Assembly (NCBI RefSeq): GCF_014649375.1
Contig: NZ_BMSX01000019.1
Coordinates: 62,001-126,000, forward strand
Reading direction: 5' to 3'
Source of the DNA: Streptomyces aurantiogriseus
Lineage (GTDB): Bacteria > Actinomycetota > Actinomycetes > Streptomycetales > Streptomycetaceae
DNA length: 64,000 nt
The notes under the pieces are model-generated. The model saw nothing but the letters and a program-made list of their open reading frames with translations, was not told the origin of the DNA and did no database searches. Below are positions 32,609-48,993 of this stretch, piece after piece (within the stretch, counting starts at the first letter, position 1; the number at the start of each line of letters is the position of its first letter). Both the position numbers and the translations under genes were made by a program.

Positions 32609-35299
32609 TCAGCCCTCGGCCACCTCGACGGTGCCGGCCGCGCCGTCGACCACCACCAGGTCGCCGGTGTTGACGACCTGGGTGGCGTGCCTGGTGTTCA
32701 CCACCGACGGCACGTTGAACTCGCGGGCCACGATCGAGCTGTGCGAGAGCATCGATCCGACGTCGGTGACGACGCCGCCCGCGATGGCGAACAGCGGCGT
32801 CCACGACGCGTCCGTGTACCGGGTGACAAGGATCTCCCCCGGCTGGAACTCATCGGCCTGCCACACCAGGTCCTCGACCACGCGGGCCCGGCCGACGACA
32901 CGCCCCGGGCTGGCGCCCAGGCCCGTCAGGCGGGCCCCGGCGGCCACGGGAGGGACGGCCGCGGTGACGTCGTACTCCCCGATGAACGCCAGCGGCGGCT
33001 CAGGCAGTCGCCTGTGGTGGTCGTGCAGCCGCCGCGCCGTGTCGATCCGGCCCCGGTCGAACACCTCCGTCTCGCCGCCGGCCGAGGCCAGGTAACGCCG
33101 TACGTCCTCGAAGTCCAGGTAGGCGACCTCGTCCAGGGAGTGCAGCACGCCTGCCTGCACCAGGCGCCGGCCCACCTCGTAGACCACGTTCCTGATCAGC
33201 CAGATGGTGGTGATCATCGACATGCGGGTGGTCTCGCGGAGCTCGCTGCAGAGCCGGTACAGCCCGATGACCGTCTCCAGCGCCTTCCGCTTCGGCAACG
33301 GAAGCCGCTGGAGCACCTGGCCGGAGGTGTCGTGGTAGCCGCTGCTGCGCCGCAGGATGTCCTCGATGGAGAAGCCGTCGGCGCTGTACCGCCGGATCAT
33401 CTGGAAGACGTACGACGGGTCGTCGATCCACCGCGGGTGGGTGAGCTCCATCTCCTGGTGGCCGCGCGTGCCGTTGGCCCGCAGGAACGGCTCCATGTGC
33501 CGGTCCCAGAACTCGCGGCCCTCGGCGTCGTCGCGCAGCGCTCGCTCGATCCGCTCCAGCGGTTCGTCGTTGATGATCCGCAGCACGTGGGGAGCGTCCT
33601 TGGCGGCCTGGGCCACGGCCCAGATCTCCTTGGCCGACTCCACGGTACGCAGCGAGGACATGTCCGTCTTGATGCGGTTCTGCAGGTTGTGGCCCTCGTC
33701 ACCGAGCCACTTCGCGCACAGTTCGGTCAGCACCCCGTAGAAGCCGAAGGCGTTGATGTAGTACGGCATGTAGCCCACGTGCGCGTCGTGGAAACAGCCC
33801 AGGTAGCGGTCGAGTTCGGCCCGCAGTTCGCGCCTGCTCATGCGGGTCGGGTCCAGTCGCCTCGCGCGGTCGAACTCGTACAGGCGCGAGCGGACCATCC
33901 GCTGCGCCCGCGCCTTCAGATCGGCGACCTCGCGCGCCGTGTGCCGCAGCCAGAAGACCGTCGACCGGGTGCCTTCGAGACCGGCGGGGAAGGTGCCGAA
34001 CGGGTTGCGGTAGCGGGTGAGGTCCACCTCCTCGCTGACGAAGCGGCCGGTGAAGCGACGCTGGTCGCGGGTGGGCGGGCACTGACCCAGCAGGTGGGCA
34101 CCGTAGGAGATGTTGAGGTACACGTGCCCCTGCAGGTACCCCATGTGCCGGTCCGCGTCGCCGGTGTCGCGGACACCGAGCGCGGCGGCGCAGTCCCGGT
34201 GGACGTGCTGCTGGTAGTGGCGGGCGAAGCTGAGCCCCAGTGGTGTCATCAGCCCGACGAAGATCTCGCCGATGTCCATGCGCGACCAGAGGGTGCCCGT
34301 GCGGATCTCCTCCGGCTGCTCGGTGACGTAGGGGCTGCCCGCGGTCCCGGCGGCTCCGTCCGCGGCGGGCCGTGCGGTCGTGATGGGGCGGGTCTGCAGG
34401 AGGTGGAAGGCGCCGTCCCGCAGGGCCCACTCGACGTCCTGCTCGCAGCCGTAGTGGTCGCGGACCCGTACGGCGATGCCCGCGAGCTCGCCCAGCTGTC
34501 CCCGGCTCAGGCAGGGCACGTCGCGGGCGGCCGCGTCCACCTTGGTCAGGCCGATCCTCCCCGGCTCCAGCGGCGCGCACTTGGTGACCTTGTAACGGAC
34601 GCGCTCCTCGGTCACCTCCAGGGAACGGTCGTCCACGACGAAGAAGTCGCTGGACACACGGCCCGAGACCAGCCCCTCCCCCAGGCCCTGGCAGGCCTCC
34701 ACGACGATCCGGTGCGCCCGGCCACCGACCGGGTCGACGGTGAACAGGACGCCGCTGACGTCGGCGTGGACCATCTCCTGTACGACGACGGCGATGGATC
34801 CGGGTGTGCCGTCACCGGCGCGGTAGGCGGCGGCACGGTCGGACCACAGGGAGGCCCAGCAGTGCCGTACCGCGTCGAGCAGGCCGTCGTCCCCGCAGAC
34901 GTCGAGGACGGTGTCGTGCTGCCCGGCGAAGGACTGCGTGCCGGAGTCCTCCCGCACGGCGGACGAGCGGACCGCCACACGCGGACGGCCCATCTCCGCG
35001 TACGCCGCGACGACCGCGTCGGCGACGGGCTGCGGGATCTCGGTCGCCAGCACCGCCTCCCGGGCCGTACGGGCGTCGGCGTCCCGGACCTTCTCCGCGA
35101 GCCCGGTGTCACGCAGGAAGCCGTCGAACATCTCGGTGGTGAGGCAGAAGGCGGGCGGAACCGGCAGCCCCGCCCGGAGCATCTCGTCCAGCCGCGCGGC
35201 CTTGCCGCCCAGGGCGGAGGGGGCCGCCCGGTGCGGTGCGCCGAGGACGACGACGTGCTCCGGGTGGCGAGCCGGCGCCGTCGGATCGGTGGTGTTCAT
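32609..35299 (-). CDS. redH: RedH, prodiginine-condensing enzyme (PEP-synthase-like)
   Basis: An 896-residue protein with the architecture of PEP synthase/rifampin phosphotransferase: an N-terminal nucleotide-binding domain (GGKAARLDEM, VRSSAVREDSGTQSFAGQHDT, VVVQEMVHADVSGVLFTVDP, DVEWALRDGAFHLLQTRP), a large middle domain, and a C-terminal swivelling His domain (LSHSSIVAREFNVPSV, His about residue 853). RedH of S. coelicolor and PigC of Serratia ligate 4-methoxy-2,2'-bipyrrole-5-carbaldehyde (MBC) to an alkylpyrrole, giving the red prodiginine. It is the outermost gene of the cluster on this side, starting 20 bp after the redI stop on the same strand. The ATG at 35299 is clear. Confidence 0.9.
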   Translation of the reverse strand: MNTTDPTAPARHPEHVVVLGAPHRAAPSALGGKAARLDEMLRAGLPVPPAFCLTTEMFDGFLRDTGLAEKVRDADARTAREAVLATEIPQPVADAVVAAYAEMGRPRVAVRSSAVREDSGTQSFAGQHDTVLDVCGDDGLLDAVRHCWASLWSDRAAAYRAGDGTPGSIAVVVQEMVHADVSGVLFTVDPVGGRAHRIVVEACQGLGEGLVSGRVSSDFFVVDDRSLEVTEERVRYKVTKCAPLEPGRIGLTKVDAAARDVPCLSRGQLGELAGIAVRVRDHYGCEQDVEWALRDGAFHLLQTRPITTARPAADGAAGTAGSPYVTEQPEEIRTGTLWSRMDIGEIFVGLMTPLGLSFARHYQQHVHRDCAAALGVRDTGDADRHMGYLQGHVYLNISYGAHLLGQCPPTRDQRRFTGRFVSEEVDLTRYRNPFGTFPAGLEGTRSTVFWLRHTAREVADLKARAQRMVRSRLYEFDRARRLDPTRMSRRELRAELDRYLGCFHDAHVGYMPYYINAFGFYGVLTELCAKWLGDEGHNLQNRIKTDMSSLRTVESAKEIWAVAQAAKDAPHVLRIINDEPLERIERALRDDAEGREFWDRHMEPFLRANGTRGHQEMELTHPRWIDDPSYVFQMIRRYSADGFSIEDILRRSSGYHDTSGQVLQRLPLPKRKALETVIGLYRLCSELRETTRMSMITTIWLIRNVVYEVGRRLVQAGVLHSLDEVAYLDFEDVRRYLASAGGETEVFDRGRIDTARRLHDHHRRLPEPPLAFIGEYDVTAAVPPVAAGARLTGLGASPGRVVGRARVVEDLVWQADEFQPGEILVTRYTDASWTPLFAIAGGVVTDVGSMLSHSSIVAREFNVPSVVNTRHATQVVNTGDLVVVDGAAGTVEVAEG

Positions 35300-35319
35300 G
35301 GTCGCTGTCTCCTCGGCGG

Positions 35320-36405
35320 TCAGGCCGGCACGCCGGCACGGGTTCCGGTGAAGGCGTGAAACGGTGCGCCCGGCAGGAGCCGGTCCGCGCGGACGTCGCG
35401 GAATCCGGCGGTCTCCAACTGCCGGGCGAGTTCGTCAGGGTGGGGCAGCGGACCGCCGAAGTCGGCGTACTCGAACCAGAGGTTGAGGGCCTCCAGTCCG
35501 CTGTTCCCGCTCCGGCACGAGGTGGTCAGCAGCAGCATCCCGCCCGGCGCCAGCAGCGCGCGGGCGCGGCGCAGCGCCGACACCCGCTCGTCGTGGGGGA
35601 AGTAGTAGATGTTGTTGTGCAGGGTCACGAGGTCGAACTGTGGCTGCACGTCGAGCGTGCGCAGGTCGCCCTGGCGGACCTCGACCCGGTCGGTCAGGCC
35701 CCACTCGGCCACGTTCCGGGCGGCCTGGTCGGCGACGTCCGGCTGGAGGTCGACGGCGAGCGCCGACAGACGCGGGTTGAGCCGCGCCGCGTACCGCACG
35801 TGGACGCCGCTGCCGCAGCCGACCTCCAGCAGGCGGACGGCCCGGGAGGTGTCGAGGGTCCGGGCGACGGCCCGCTCGACGAGCGGCCGCACCACGCGGC
35901 TGGAGCGGGCGATGACCGTGCCGTCCTGGTCGGCGAGGGAGAGACGCCTGCCCTCGCGCAGCATCCGGGGACCGTCGAGGAGCACCGGCACATGGAAACG
36001 CAGGACCTCTTCGAGGGCTGCGGCGACGGTGTCGTAGCGCGTCTGTGCGAGCGCCTTGGCCGCCCGGCTCCTGAGCCGGTAGCGGCCGTCGCTTCGGCCG
36101 AGGTCGCCCAGGGTGACGCCCATCTCCAGCCAGGTGCGCAGCCGGGGCGTGTCCCGCTCGCCGATCTGGAGGGCCTCCGCGAGGCTGCCGGGGTCGCAGG
36201 GGCGCTCGGCGAGCCGGCGCAGGATGCCGGAGCCCGCCGCCGAGGACAGGAAGGCCGCGCGGTAGACCGGTTCCACGAAGCCCTTGGACAGGGCCAGCAG
36301 CAGCGGCATGCGCGGGGTGCCGAGGATCCTGGTCGCGGTGAGCAGGTCGGTGACGGGTTTCCCGGTGCGCCGGGTGACGTTCTTGGCCAGACTCAGCAGG
36401 TCCAT
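35320..36405 (-). CDS. redI: RedI, SAM-dependent O-methyltransferase of MBC synthesis
   Basis: A 361-residue methyltransferase of the winged-helix dimerisation plus Rossmann type. Motif I is RLLEVGCGSGVHVRY near residue 192, with the acidic residue in SALAVDLQPD and the post-motif region LVTLHNNIYYFPHDERV. The ATG at 36405 has AAGGA 7 nt upstream, and the longer frame is RedJ shadow. RedI methylates the 4-hydroxyl of the bipyrrole to give the methoxy group of MBC. It overlaps the 3' end of redJ by 13 bp, so the two are coupled. Confidence 0.88.
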   Translation of the reverse strand: MDLLSLAKNVTRRTGKPVTDLLTATRILGTPRMPLLLALSKGFVEPVYRAAFLSSAAGSGILRRLAERPCDPGSLAEALQIGERDTPRLRTWLEMGVTLGDLGRSDGRYRLRSRAAKALAQTRYDTVAAALEEVLRFHVPVLLDGPRMLREGRRLSLADQDGTVIARSSRVVRPLVERAVARTLDTSRAVRLLEVGCGSGVHVRYAARLNPRLSALAVDLQPDVADQAARNVAEWGLTDRVEVRQGDLRTLDVQPQFDLVTLHNNIYYFPHDERVSALRRARALLAPGGMLLLTTSCRSGNSGLEALNLWFEYADFGGPLPHPDELARQLETAGFRDVRADRLLPGAPFHAFTGTRAGVPA

Positions 36406-37247
36406 GATCGGTTCCTTGGGGAGGGAGAGGCGGGCGCAGCGGTGTCCGTCGCGCCGCGCACGCGGCCGAGTTCGCGGCGCAGCTCGCGCAGCAGCCGGGA
36501 GCGCGGGGCGCCACCGTTGAGGAAGAAGTGGCCGCCCGTCAGGTGACGGTGGAGGAAGGAGCTCGTGGTGTACGCCCGCCACGCCTCGACCTGGCCGAAC
36601 GACGCGATGGGGTCGTCGGCGGCGGAGAAGGCCGTCATCGGGCATCCCAGCGGCCGGCGGGGCCGCCACCGGTAGGTGTCGCAGGCGTGCAGGTCGGCCC
36701 GCAGCACCGGGAGCCGGCGGGCCAGGTAGGCGACGCCCACCTCGTGGCCGGCGCCCAGGCCGCCGAGGTCGCTGACGAGCCGGTGCAGTTCGGCGTCGGG
36801 CAGGGTGTGGTCGGAGCGGTCGCCGTACAGGTGAGGTGCCCGGCTGCCGGAGACGAAGAGGTGCAGTGGCTCGGTCCGGCCGAGGTCGCGCAACTCGCAG
36901 GCCACCTCGTAGGCGAGGAGCGCGCCCATGCTGTGGCCGAACAGGACGTAGTCGCGGGCCAGTCGGTGCTCGAGGAGGGCGGCGGCGAGGTCGCGGGCCA
37001 GCGGGGCGAGGTCGGTGTAGGGCTCCTCGCGGAGCCTGAGACCGCGGCCCGGCAGCAGGACGGGCACCACGCCGACGCCGTCGCCGAGTTCCTCCTGCCA
37101 GCCGCGGTAGACCGACGGGGTGCCGCCGGCGTGGGGCAGGCACACCAGGCGCAGTGCGGCGTCCGCGCCTGGTGTGGCGTCTCCTGCCACCCGGGGGAAC
37201 CAGAGGGACTGCTCCGCCCGCCGGCGCGCGAGGTCAGCAGGTGACAT
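36393..37247 (-). CDS. redJ: RedJ, type II (alpha/beta-hydrolase) thioesterase
   Basis: A 284-residue thioesterase. The oxyanion segment is LVCLPHAGGTPSVYRGW, the nucleophile is in LFGHSMGALLAYEV (about residue 104), and the catalytic His is in GGHFFLN. In the red pathway it releases dodecanoate from the RedQ carrier protein so that RedL can re-activate it; it may also have a proofreading role. The start lies inside redK's 3' end (14-bp overlap), and its own stop lies 13 bp inside redI. The C-terminal tail after the His is disordered (PASPSPRNRS). Confidence 0.88.
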   Translation of the reverse strand: MSPADLARRRAEQSLWFPRVAGDATPGADAALRLVCLPHAGGTPSVYRGWQEELGDGVGVVPVLLPGRGLRLREEPYTDLAPLARDLAAALLEHRLARDYVLFGHSMGALLAYEVACELRDLGRTEPLHLFVSGSRAPHLYGDRSDHTLPDAELHRLVSDLGGLGAGHEVGVAYLARRLPVLRADLHACDTYRWRPRRPLGCPMTAFSAADDPIASFGQVEAWRAYTTSSFLHRHLTGGHFFLNGGAPRSRLLRELRRELGRVRGATDTAAPASPSPRNRSWTC

Positions 37248-38358
37248 GGCGGCGCCCCTCTGGAGAGTTCAGCCAGGCGACGGTGCGGCGCACGCCCTCC
37301 TCGAAGTCCACCTCGCTCTTGAAGCCGAAGTCCTGCTGGGCACGGTCGATCGGGTAGGACTGGTCGCGGTCGAAGAGGTGCACGGCGTGCCGGGTGAGGA
37401 CGGGCCGGGACCGGATGTTCAGTGCGCTGTAGAGCTTCTCGGAGACGGTCGCGACGGCGGTGGCCACCGGCGTGGGCAGGTTCAGGCGCGGCGGCTCGGC
37501 GCCCAGGCCGTCGGCGAGCGCGGCCACGTACCGGCGCCAGGTGGTGGGGTCGGGATCGCGCAGGTTGTAGGCCCGGCCGGCCGTCCGTTCCGAAGTCGCC
37601 GCGCAGATCATGGCGTCGACGGCGTTGCCGACGTAGAGCAGCCCGGCGGGGACCTCTCCGCCGCGGATGTGGACCATCTGCTTCCGCAGCAGCAGGTGGG
37701 CGATCTCGATCACGAAGTCCTTGCTGCCGGGTCCGTACACCGACGCCGGGCGTACGACGGTGACCGGCACGCCGGTGCGGCGGGCCGCTTCGCCGACAGC
37801 GCGCTCGCCGAGCACCTTGCTGCGGTTGTACGGCAGGCCGATGTCCTTGGGCGGCGTGGTCTCGTCGCAGGGCCGCTTCGGGTAGCCGTAGACGTCGGTG
37901 GTGCTGACGTGCAGCACCCGCTCGACGGTGCCGGCGTGGTGGGCCGCCTCCACGAGGGTGCGCGGCCCGTCGATGTTGGCCGCGCGGAAGTCCTCCCACG
38001 GGCCCCAGTCGGCGGACCTGCCCGCGCAGTTGTACACGTGCCGGACGCCGGCCGTGGCGCGGCGCAGGCTCTCGGCGTCGTCCAGGGAGCCGACGGCGAC
38101 GTCGGCCGCCGCGCCCTCGAACGCGGCCCGGTCGCTGCCGGGCCGGACCAGGACGCGCACGCGGTGGCCGCGTTCGGCGAGGCGGCGGGTCAGGTGTCCG
38201 CCGATGAAGCCGCCGGCGCCGGTGACCAGGACGTCGCAGGTGTCCTGGGACGGGCCGGTGGCGTGGGACGGGCGGGTGTCGTGGGACGGGCCGGTGTCGT
38301 GGGACGGGCCGGTGTCGGGGACCGAGTGGGGGGTGGGGTGGTCGGTGGTCTCAGCCAT
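37234..38358 (-). CDS. redK: RedK, NAD-dependent epimerase/dehydratase-family reductase
   Basis: A 374-residue extended-SDR protein. A repetitive N-terminal tail of about 40 residues (GPSHDT units) precedes the Rossmann motif VLVTGAGGFIGGHL and the active-site Tyr/Lys in LPYNRSKVLGE. RedK is assigned to reduction of the 4-keto-2-undecylpyrroline made by RedL, giving 2-undecylpyrrole after loss of water. It lies 3 bp from the redL stop and overlaps redJ. The tail is encoded by an 18-bp minisatellite and is dispensable-looking, so the real fold starts at about residue 41. Confidence 0.87.
   Translation of the reverse strand: MAETTDHPTPHSVPDTGPSHDTGPSHDTRPSHATGPSQDTCDVLVTGAGGFIGGHLTRRLAERGHRVRVLVRPGSDRAAFEGAAADVAVGSLDDAESLRRATAGVRHVYNCAGRSADWGPWEDFRAANIDGPRTLVEAAHHAGTVERVLHVSTTDVYGYPKRPCDETTPPKDIGLPYNRSKVLGERAVGEAARRTGVPVTVVRPASVYGPGSKDFVIEIAHLLLRKQMVHIRGGEVPAGLLYVGNAVDAMICAATSERTAGRAYNLRDPDPTTWRRYVAALADGLGAEPPRLNLPTPVATAVATVSEKLYSALNIRSRPVLTRHAVHLFDRDQSYPIDRAQQDFGFKSEVDFEEGVRRTVAWLNSPEGRRHVTC
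38240..38325. repeat. 18-bp coding minisatellite in redK 5' end
   Basis: Four consecutive 18-bp units of the form GTGTCGTGGGACGGGCCG plus a partial fifth encode repeats of Gly-Pro-Ser-His-Asp-Thr on the minus strand. The unit is a multiple of three, so copy-number changes keep the frame. Confidence 0.85.
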
Positions 38359-38361
38359 GGG

Positions 38362-45387
<7,026 letters not shown>

Positions 45388-45400
45388 CGTCTCCCGTCGC

Positions 45401-47092
45401 TCACCGCGCAGCGCCCGCGGGCTCTGCGGTGGTCCGGGCCGCCTCCTGGCCGAGACGGCGGTAGTCGGTCTTGCCGTTGGCGTTGCGCGGCAGCCGGTCC
45501 AGGCGGGTCGCCGCGTGCGGCACCATGTAGGCGGGAAGTCGCCGTGCGCAGTGCTCCTTGAGCTGCAGCAGGCTCGGCCTGGGCGCGCCCTCGCGCAGCG
45601 TGTAGTACAGCGCGAGGCGTGCCTGAGCGCCCTCGCCGGCGAGGAGCACCGCGGCGTCGGCGAGGGCGGGGTGCTGCAGGACGGCCGCCTCGATCTCCCC
45701 CAGTTCCACCCGGTAGCCGTTCAGCTTCACCATGCGGTCCTTGCGCCCGTGGTAGACGAGCAGGCCGTCTTCCTCGAAGGACACCAGGTCGCCCGTGGGG
45801 TGCTCACCCCGGCAGTGGAAGGCGGCCGCGGGGTCGTCGGGGCGCCGCCAGTAACCGGGGGTCACGCAGTCGCCGGCCACGACGAGTTCGCCGATCGCTC
45901 CGGGCCGGACGGCGGGCCTGCCGTCGTCGCCGACGACGGTGAGCCGGGCACCGCTGATCGGGCGGCCGATCGGCACCGGCACCGTGCGCCGCAGGTCCTG
46001 CGGCCGGACCCGGTGGTAGGCGCAGACGTTGGTCTCCGTGGGGCCGTAGAGGTTGTACAGCGCGGCGCCCGGGGGCAGCAGCCCGGCGAGCGAGCGCAAC
46101 TGCGCGACGGGGAACACCTCGCCGGCGAAGAGCACATGGCGCAGGCTCCCCGCGCCTTCCCGGGTGAGCGCGCCGGACGCCGTCAGCAGATTCAGGACCG
46201 ACGGCACCGAGTACCACACGGTGACGCCGTGCTCGCGGATGCCGTCGGCCAGTGCCGAGACGTCGCGCGCCTGCGTGTCCGCGACGATCCACACCGCCGC
46301 TCCGGTCGTCAGCGCGGTGAACAGGTCGAAGGTGGACAGGTCGAAGTTGAACGAGGCGTGGTTGGCGAAGACGTCGTCGGGACCGACGTCGAGTTCCTCG
46401 CGGGCCCAGCACACGAAGTTGGCGAGGTTGCGGTGCGAGATCCGCACGCCTTTCGGGGTGCCGGTCGACCCGGAGGTGTAGAGGATCGCGGCCAGGTCCG
46501 ACGGCCCGACCGGCGGCGCGAGGGCCACCCGTCCGGCCGCCACCCGCGTGAAGTCGGCCCACGTCAGGACGGGAACGCCGGCCACCGTCTCCTGCCCCGG
46601 CCCGTCCCCGGTGGTGACCACGGCCTTCAGGGAGGACGGCAGCGGCCCTTCGGCGAGCTGGTCGAGGCGCCCCCGGTCGGTGACGAGTACGGCGGGTTCG
46701 GCGTCGGCGAGGATCGTCCGCACCCGGTCCGCGGGCTGGCCGCCGTCGAGGGGTACGTAAGCGCAGCCCGCCTGAAGAGCGGCGAGGATGACCTCGGCGT
46801 AGCGGGGTTGCTTGGCCATCCAGATCGCGATCCGGTCGCCGGCCACGACCTCGAGGTCGAGCAGCCGGGAGGCGACCACGTCGACGCGTGCGACGAGTTG
46901 GCCGTACGTCACCGTCTCGGGGCCGACGATCGCCGGCCGCACGGCGTGCCGACGGGCGACCTCCCTCGGCAGGCGGATCACGGAGGGGGTGAGGACGGAG
47001 GAGTCGGTCACGGGAGACTCGGTCAGGGAAGGACTGGCCAGAGAAGGGCTGGTCAGGGAGGGGTTGGTCAGAGAGGAGTTCCGGGCAGCCAT
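45401..47092 (-). CDS. redM: RedM, L-proline AMP ligase (NRPS A domain)
   Basis: A 563-residue stand-alone adenylation enzyme. Motifs: A3 LYTSGSTGTPKGVRISHRN, A5 YNLYGPTETNVCA, A7 PTGDLVSFEEDGLLVYHGRKD and the catalytic Lys in NANGKTDYRR (A10). In prodiginine biosynthesis RedM activates L-proline and loads it on the carrier RedO. The ATG at 47092 has AGGAGG 8 nt upstream. The first 35 residues are a Ser/Leu/Pro repeat encoded by a 15-bp minisatellite and precede the real domain. It lies 13 bp from redL and 17 bp from redN. Confidence 0.9.
   Translation of the reverse strand: MAARNSSLTNPSLTSPSLASPSLTESPVTDSSVLTPSVIRLPREVARRHAVRPAIVGPETVTYGQLVARVDVVASRLLDLEVVAGDRIAIWMAKQPRYAEVILAALQAGCAYVPLDGGQPADRVRTILADAEPAVLVTDRGRLDQLAEGPLPSSLKAVVTTGDGPGQETVAGVPVLTWADFTRVAAGRVALAPPVGPSDLAAILYTSGSTGTPKGVRISHRNLANFVCWAREELDVGPDDVFANHASFNFDLSTFDLFTALTTGAAVWIVADTQARDVSALADGIREHGVTVWYSVPSVLNLLTASGALTREGAGSLRHVLFAGEVFPVAQLRSLAGLLPPGAALYNLYGPTETNVCAYHRVRPQDLRRTVPVPIGRPISGARLTVVGDDGRPAVRPGAIGELVVAGDCVTPGYWRRPDDPAAAFHCRGEHPTGDLVSFEEDGLLVYHGRKDRMVKLNGYRVELGEIEAAVLQHPALADAAVLLAGEGAQARLALYYTLREGAPRPSLLQLKEHCARRLPAYMVPHAATRLDRLPRNANGKTDYRRLGQEAARTTAEPAGAAR
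47021..47080. repeat. 15-bp coding minisatellite in redM 5' end
   Basis: Four imperfect units of the form GGTCAGGGAGGGGTT on the plus strand encode Pro-Ser-Leu-Thr/Ala-Ser repeats on the minus strand at the RedM N-terminus. The unit keeps the reading frame. Confidence 0.8.
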
Positions 47093-47109
47093 GTGGTGCG
47101 CCTCCTGCC

Positions 47110-48993
47110 TCATGCCGTGGTCGGCCGGACACCGGTCTCGCGGGCCGCGTCGACGAAGATCTCCGCGGCGAGGTCCAGGTCCTCGGGCGTGTGTTCGCTG
47201 GTCACGCTGATCCGCAGCCGGGCGTCCCCGAGCGGTACGCCCGGGTAGACCACGGTCTGGCAGAAGAGCCCTCGGGCGCGGACCGCCCGGCCCATCTCCA
47301 TCGCCCTGCGCTCGTCGCCGATGACGAGGGGCAGGATGGCGCTCTCGGAGTTCTCCAGGTCGAACCCGGCGTCCAGCAGCCGCCCGCGCAGTGTGCCGAT
47401 GTTGGTCCACAGCTGCTTGATGCGCTCGGGTTCCGACTCGATGACGTCGAGGGAGGCGATGAGTCCGGCGGCCACGCCGGCGGGGATGTTCGCGGCGAAG
47501 ACGTAGGAGTGGGAGTAGTAGCGGAGGTACTCGATGACAGACTCGTCGCCGACGACGAAGCCGCCCATGCCGGCCAGCGCCTTGCTCATGGTGCCGAGTT
47601 CCAGGTCGACCTCGCCCTTGAGGCCGAAGTGCTCGGCCGTGCCGGAGCCGCGTGCGCCCAGTACGCCGGTGGCGTGGGCGTCGTCCACCATCACGCGGGC
47701 CCCGTGAGCCCTGGCCAGCCGGACGATCTCGGGCAGGTCGCACAGGTCGCCGTGCATGCTGAACACGCCGTCGGCGACGACGAGCAGGCCTCCCTCGGCG
47801 TCCTCCGCGCCTCGTTGCAGAATCCGCTCCAGATCCGCCATGTCGTTGTGCTGGTAGATCCTGCGGACGGCACCGGAGAGCCTGGCTCCGTCCAGGATGC
47901 TCATGTGGTTGAGCTTGTCGACCACGAGCGTGTCGTAGCTCCTGACCAGCGCGGAGATGGCACCCAGGTTCGCGGCGTAGCCGCCGGGAAAGACGATGCA
48001 GGCCGGGCGCTGCTTGAAGGCGGCGAGCCGCCGTTCGAGCTCCTTGTGGAGCGTGTTGGTGCCACCGATGAACCGCGAGCCGGTGTGCGTGGCCCCGTAG
48101 GTGCGGGTGGCGTCGCAGATCGCCTCGATGACCTTCGGATGGTTGGCGAGTCCCAGGTAGTTGTTGGACGCGAACATGAGGAACTCGCGCTCGCGGGCGG
48201 CCAGTTCGTCGTAGATGACGGCACGGTTGCGGCACTGCGAGCGCAACGGCATCCCGTACCAGTAGTGCCGCTCCTCCTCGCGCCTGCGCAGGTACGGGCC
48301 GAAGCTGCGGGCCTTGGCGAACAGGTCGCGGTCGCGTTCCTCCACGAAGTCCTTCATCGAACGGCGGTCCCAGTCGTCCTCCGGTCCCGCCGTGGGCGCC
48401 GGCGTCCGGCTCTCGGGGTGCCGATGCGCGGTCCGGGCGCGGAGGTGCCCGGCCAGTGCGCGCAGCGTGGTGGCGTCCACCGCCGCGGACGCGGTGCGCG
48501 GCAGGCCGAGGGCCTCGGCGGCCTCGGTGACGATGGAGGTGAGGATGACGGAGTCGATGCCGAGTTCGCTCTCGACGTCGGCGTCGGGGTCGAGTTGGTG
48601 GCGCTCGTACTGGGTCTGGCGCGAAGCGGCGGTGACGACGGCCTCCAGTACGGCGTCTCCCGGCCCTGCGGTGCCCCCGGGGCCTGCGGTGACCGCGGGC
48701 CCCGCGTGCGCGGCCTCCAGTTCGCCGCGCACCGCGTCGGCCAGTTCCCTGATCGTGGTGATCCCGCCGTGCAGCGCGCCGGCGCCGAGGCCGAAGTGCT
48801 CCCTGACGGCGGCCAGTACGGACTGCAGGAGGACGGAGTCGATGCCCAGCTCCGCCTCGAAGTGGCTGTCCGGCCGCAGGTGGGACTCGTCGTAGAGGGT
48901 CCGGGACGCGACGATGTCCACCACCTCCGCGAGGGTCCGGGTCGGGTCGGGCCGTTCGTCCGTGGGAGATGCGAGATCTGCGCGGTGCGTCAT
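47110..48993 (-). CDS. redN: RedN, didomain carrier protein - alpha-oxoamine synthase
   Basis: A 627-residue protein with two tandem carrier domains (ELGIDSVLLQS about residue 50 and ELGIDSVILTS about residue 150, both with the phosphopantetheine Ser) followed by a PLP-dependent oxoamine synthase (about 215-625). The latter includes FASNNYLGLANHP, VDDAHATGVLG and the Schiff-base Lys in LGTMSKALAGMGG. It carries the malonyl-derived pyrrolyl intermediate and condenses it with serine to form 4-hydroxy-2,2'-bipyrrole-5-methanol on the way to MBC. The start overlaps the redO stop (ATGA). Confidence 0.92.
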   Translation of the reverse strand: MTHRADLASPTDERPDPTRTLAEVVDIVASRTLYDESHLRPDSHFEAELGIDSVLLQSVLAAVREHFGLGAGALHGGITTIRELADAVRGELEAAHAGPAVTAGPGGTAGPGDAVLEAVVTAASRQTQYERHQLDPDADVESELGIDSVILTSIVTEAAEALGLPRTASAAVDATTLRALAGHLRARTAHRHPESRTPAPTAGPEDDWDRRSMKDFVEERDRDLFAKARSFGPYLRRREEERHYWYGMPLRSQCRNRAVIYDELAAREREFLMFASNNYLGLANHPKVIEAICDATRTYGATHTGSRFIGGTNTLHKELERRLAAFKQRPACIVFPGGYAANLGAISALVRSYDTLVVDKLNHMSILDGARLSGAVRRIYQHNDMADLERILQRGAEDAEGGLLVVADGVFSMHGDLCDLPEIVRLARAHGARVMVDDAHATGVLGARGSGTAEHFGLKGEVDLELGTMSKALAGMGGFVVGDESVIEYLRYYSHSYVFAANIPAGVAAGLIASLDVIESEPERIKQLWTNIGTLRGRLLDAGFDLENSESAILPLVIGDERRAMEMGRAVRARGLFCQTVVYPGVPLGDARLRISVTSEHTPEDLDLAAEIFVDAARETGVRPTTA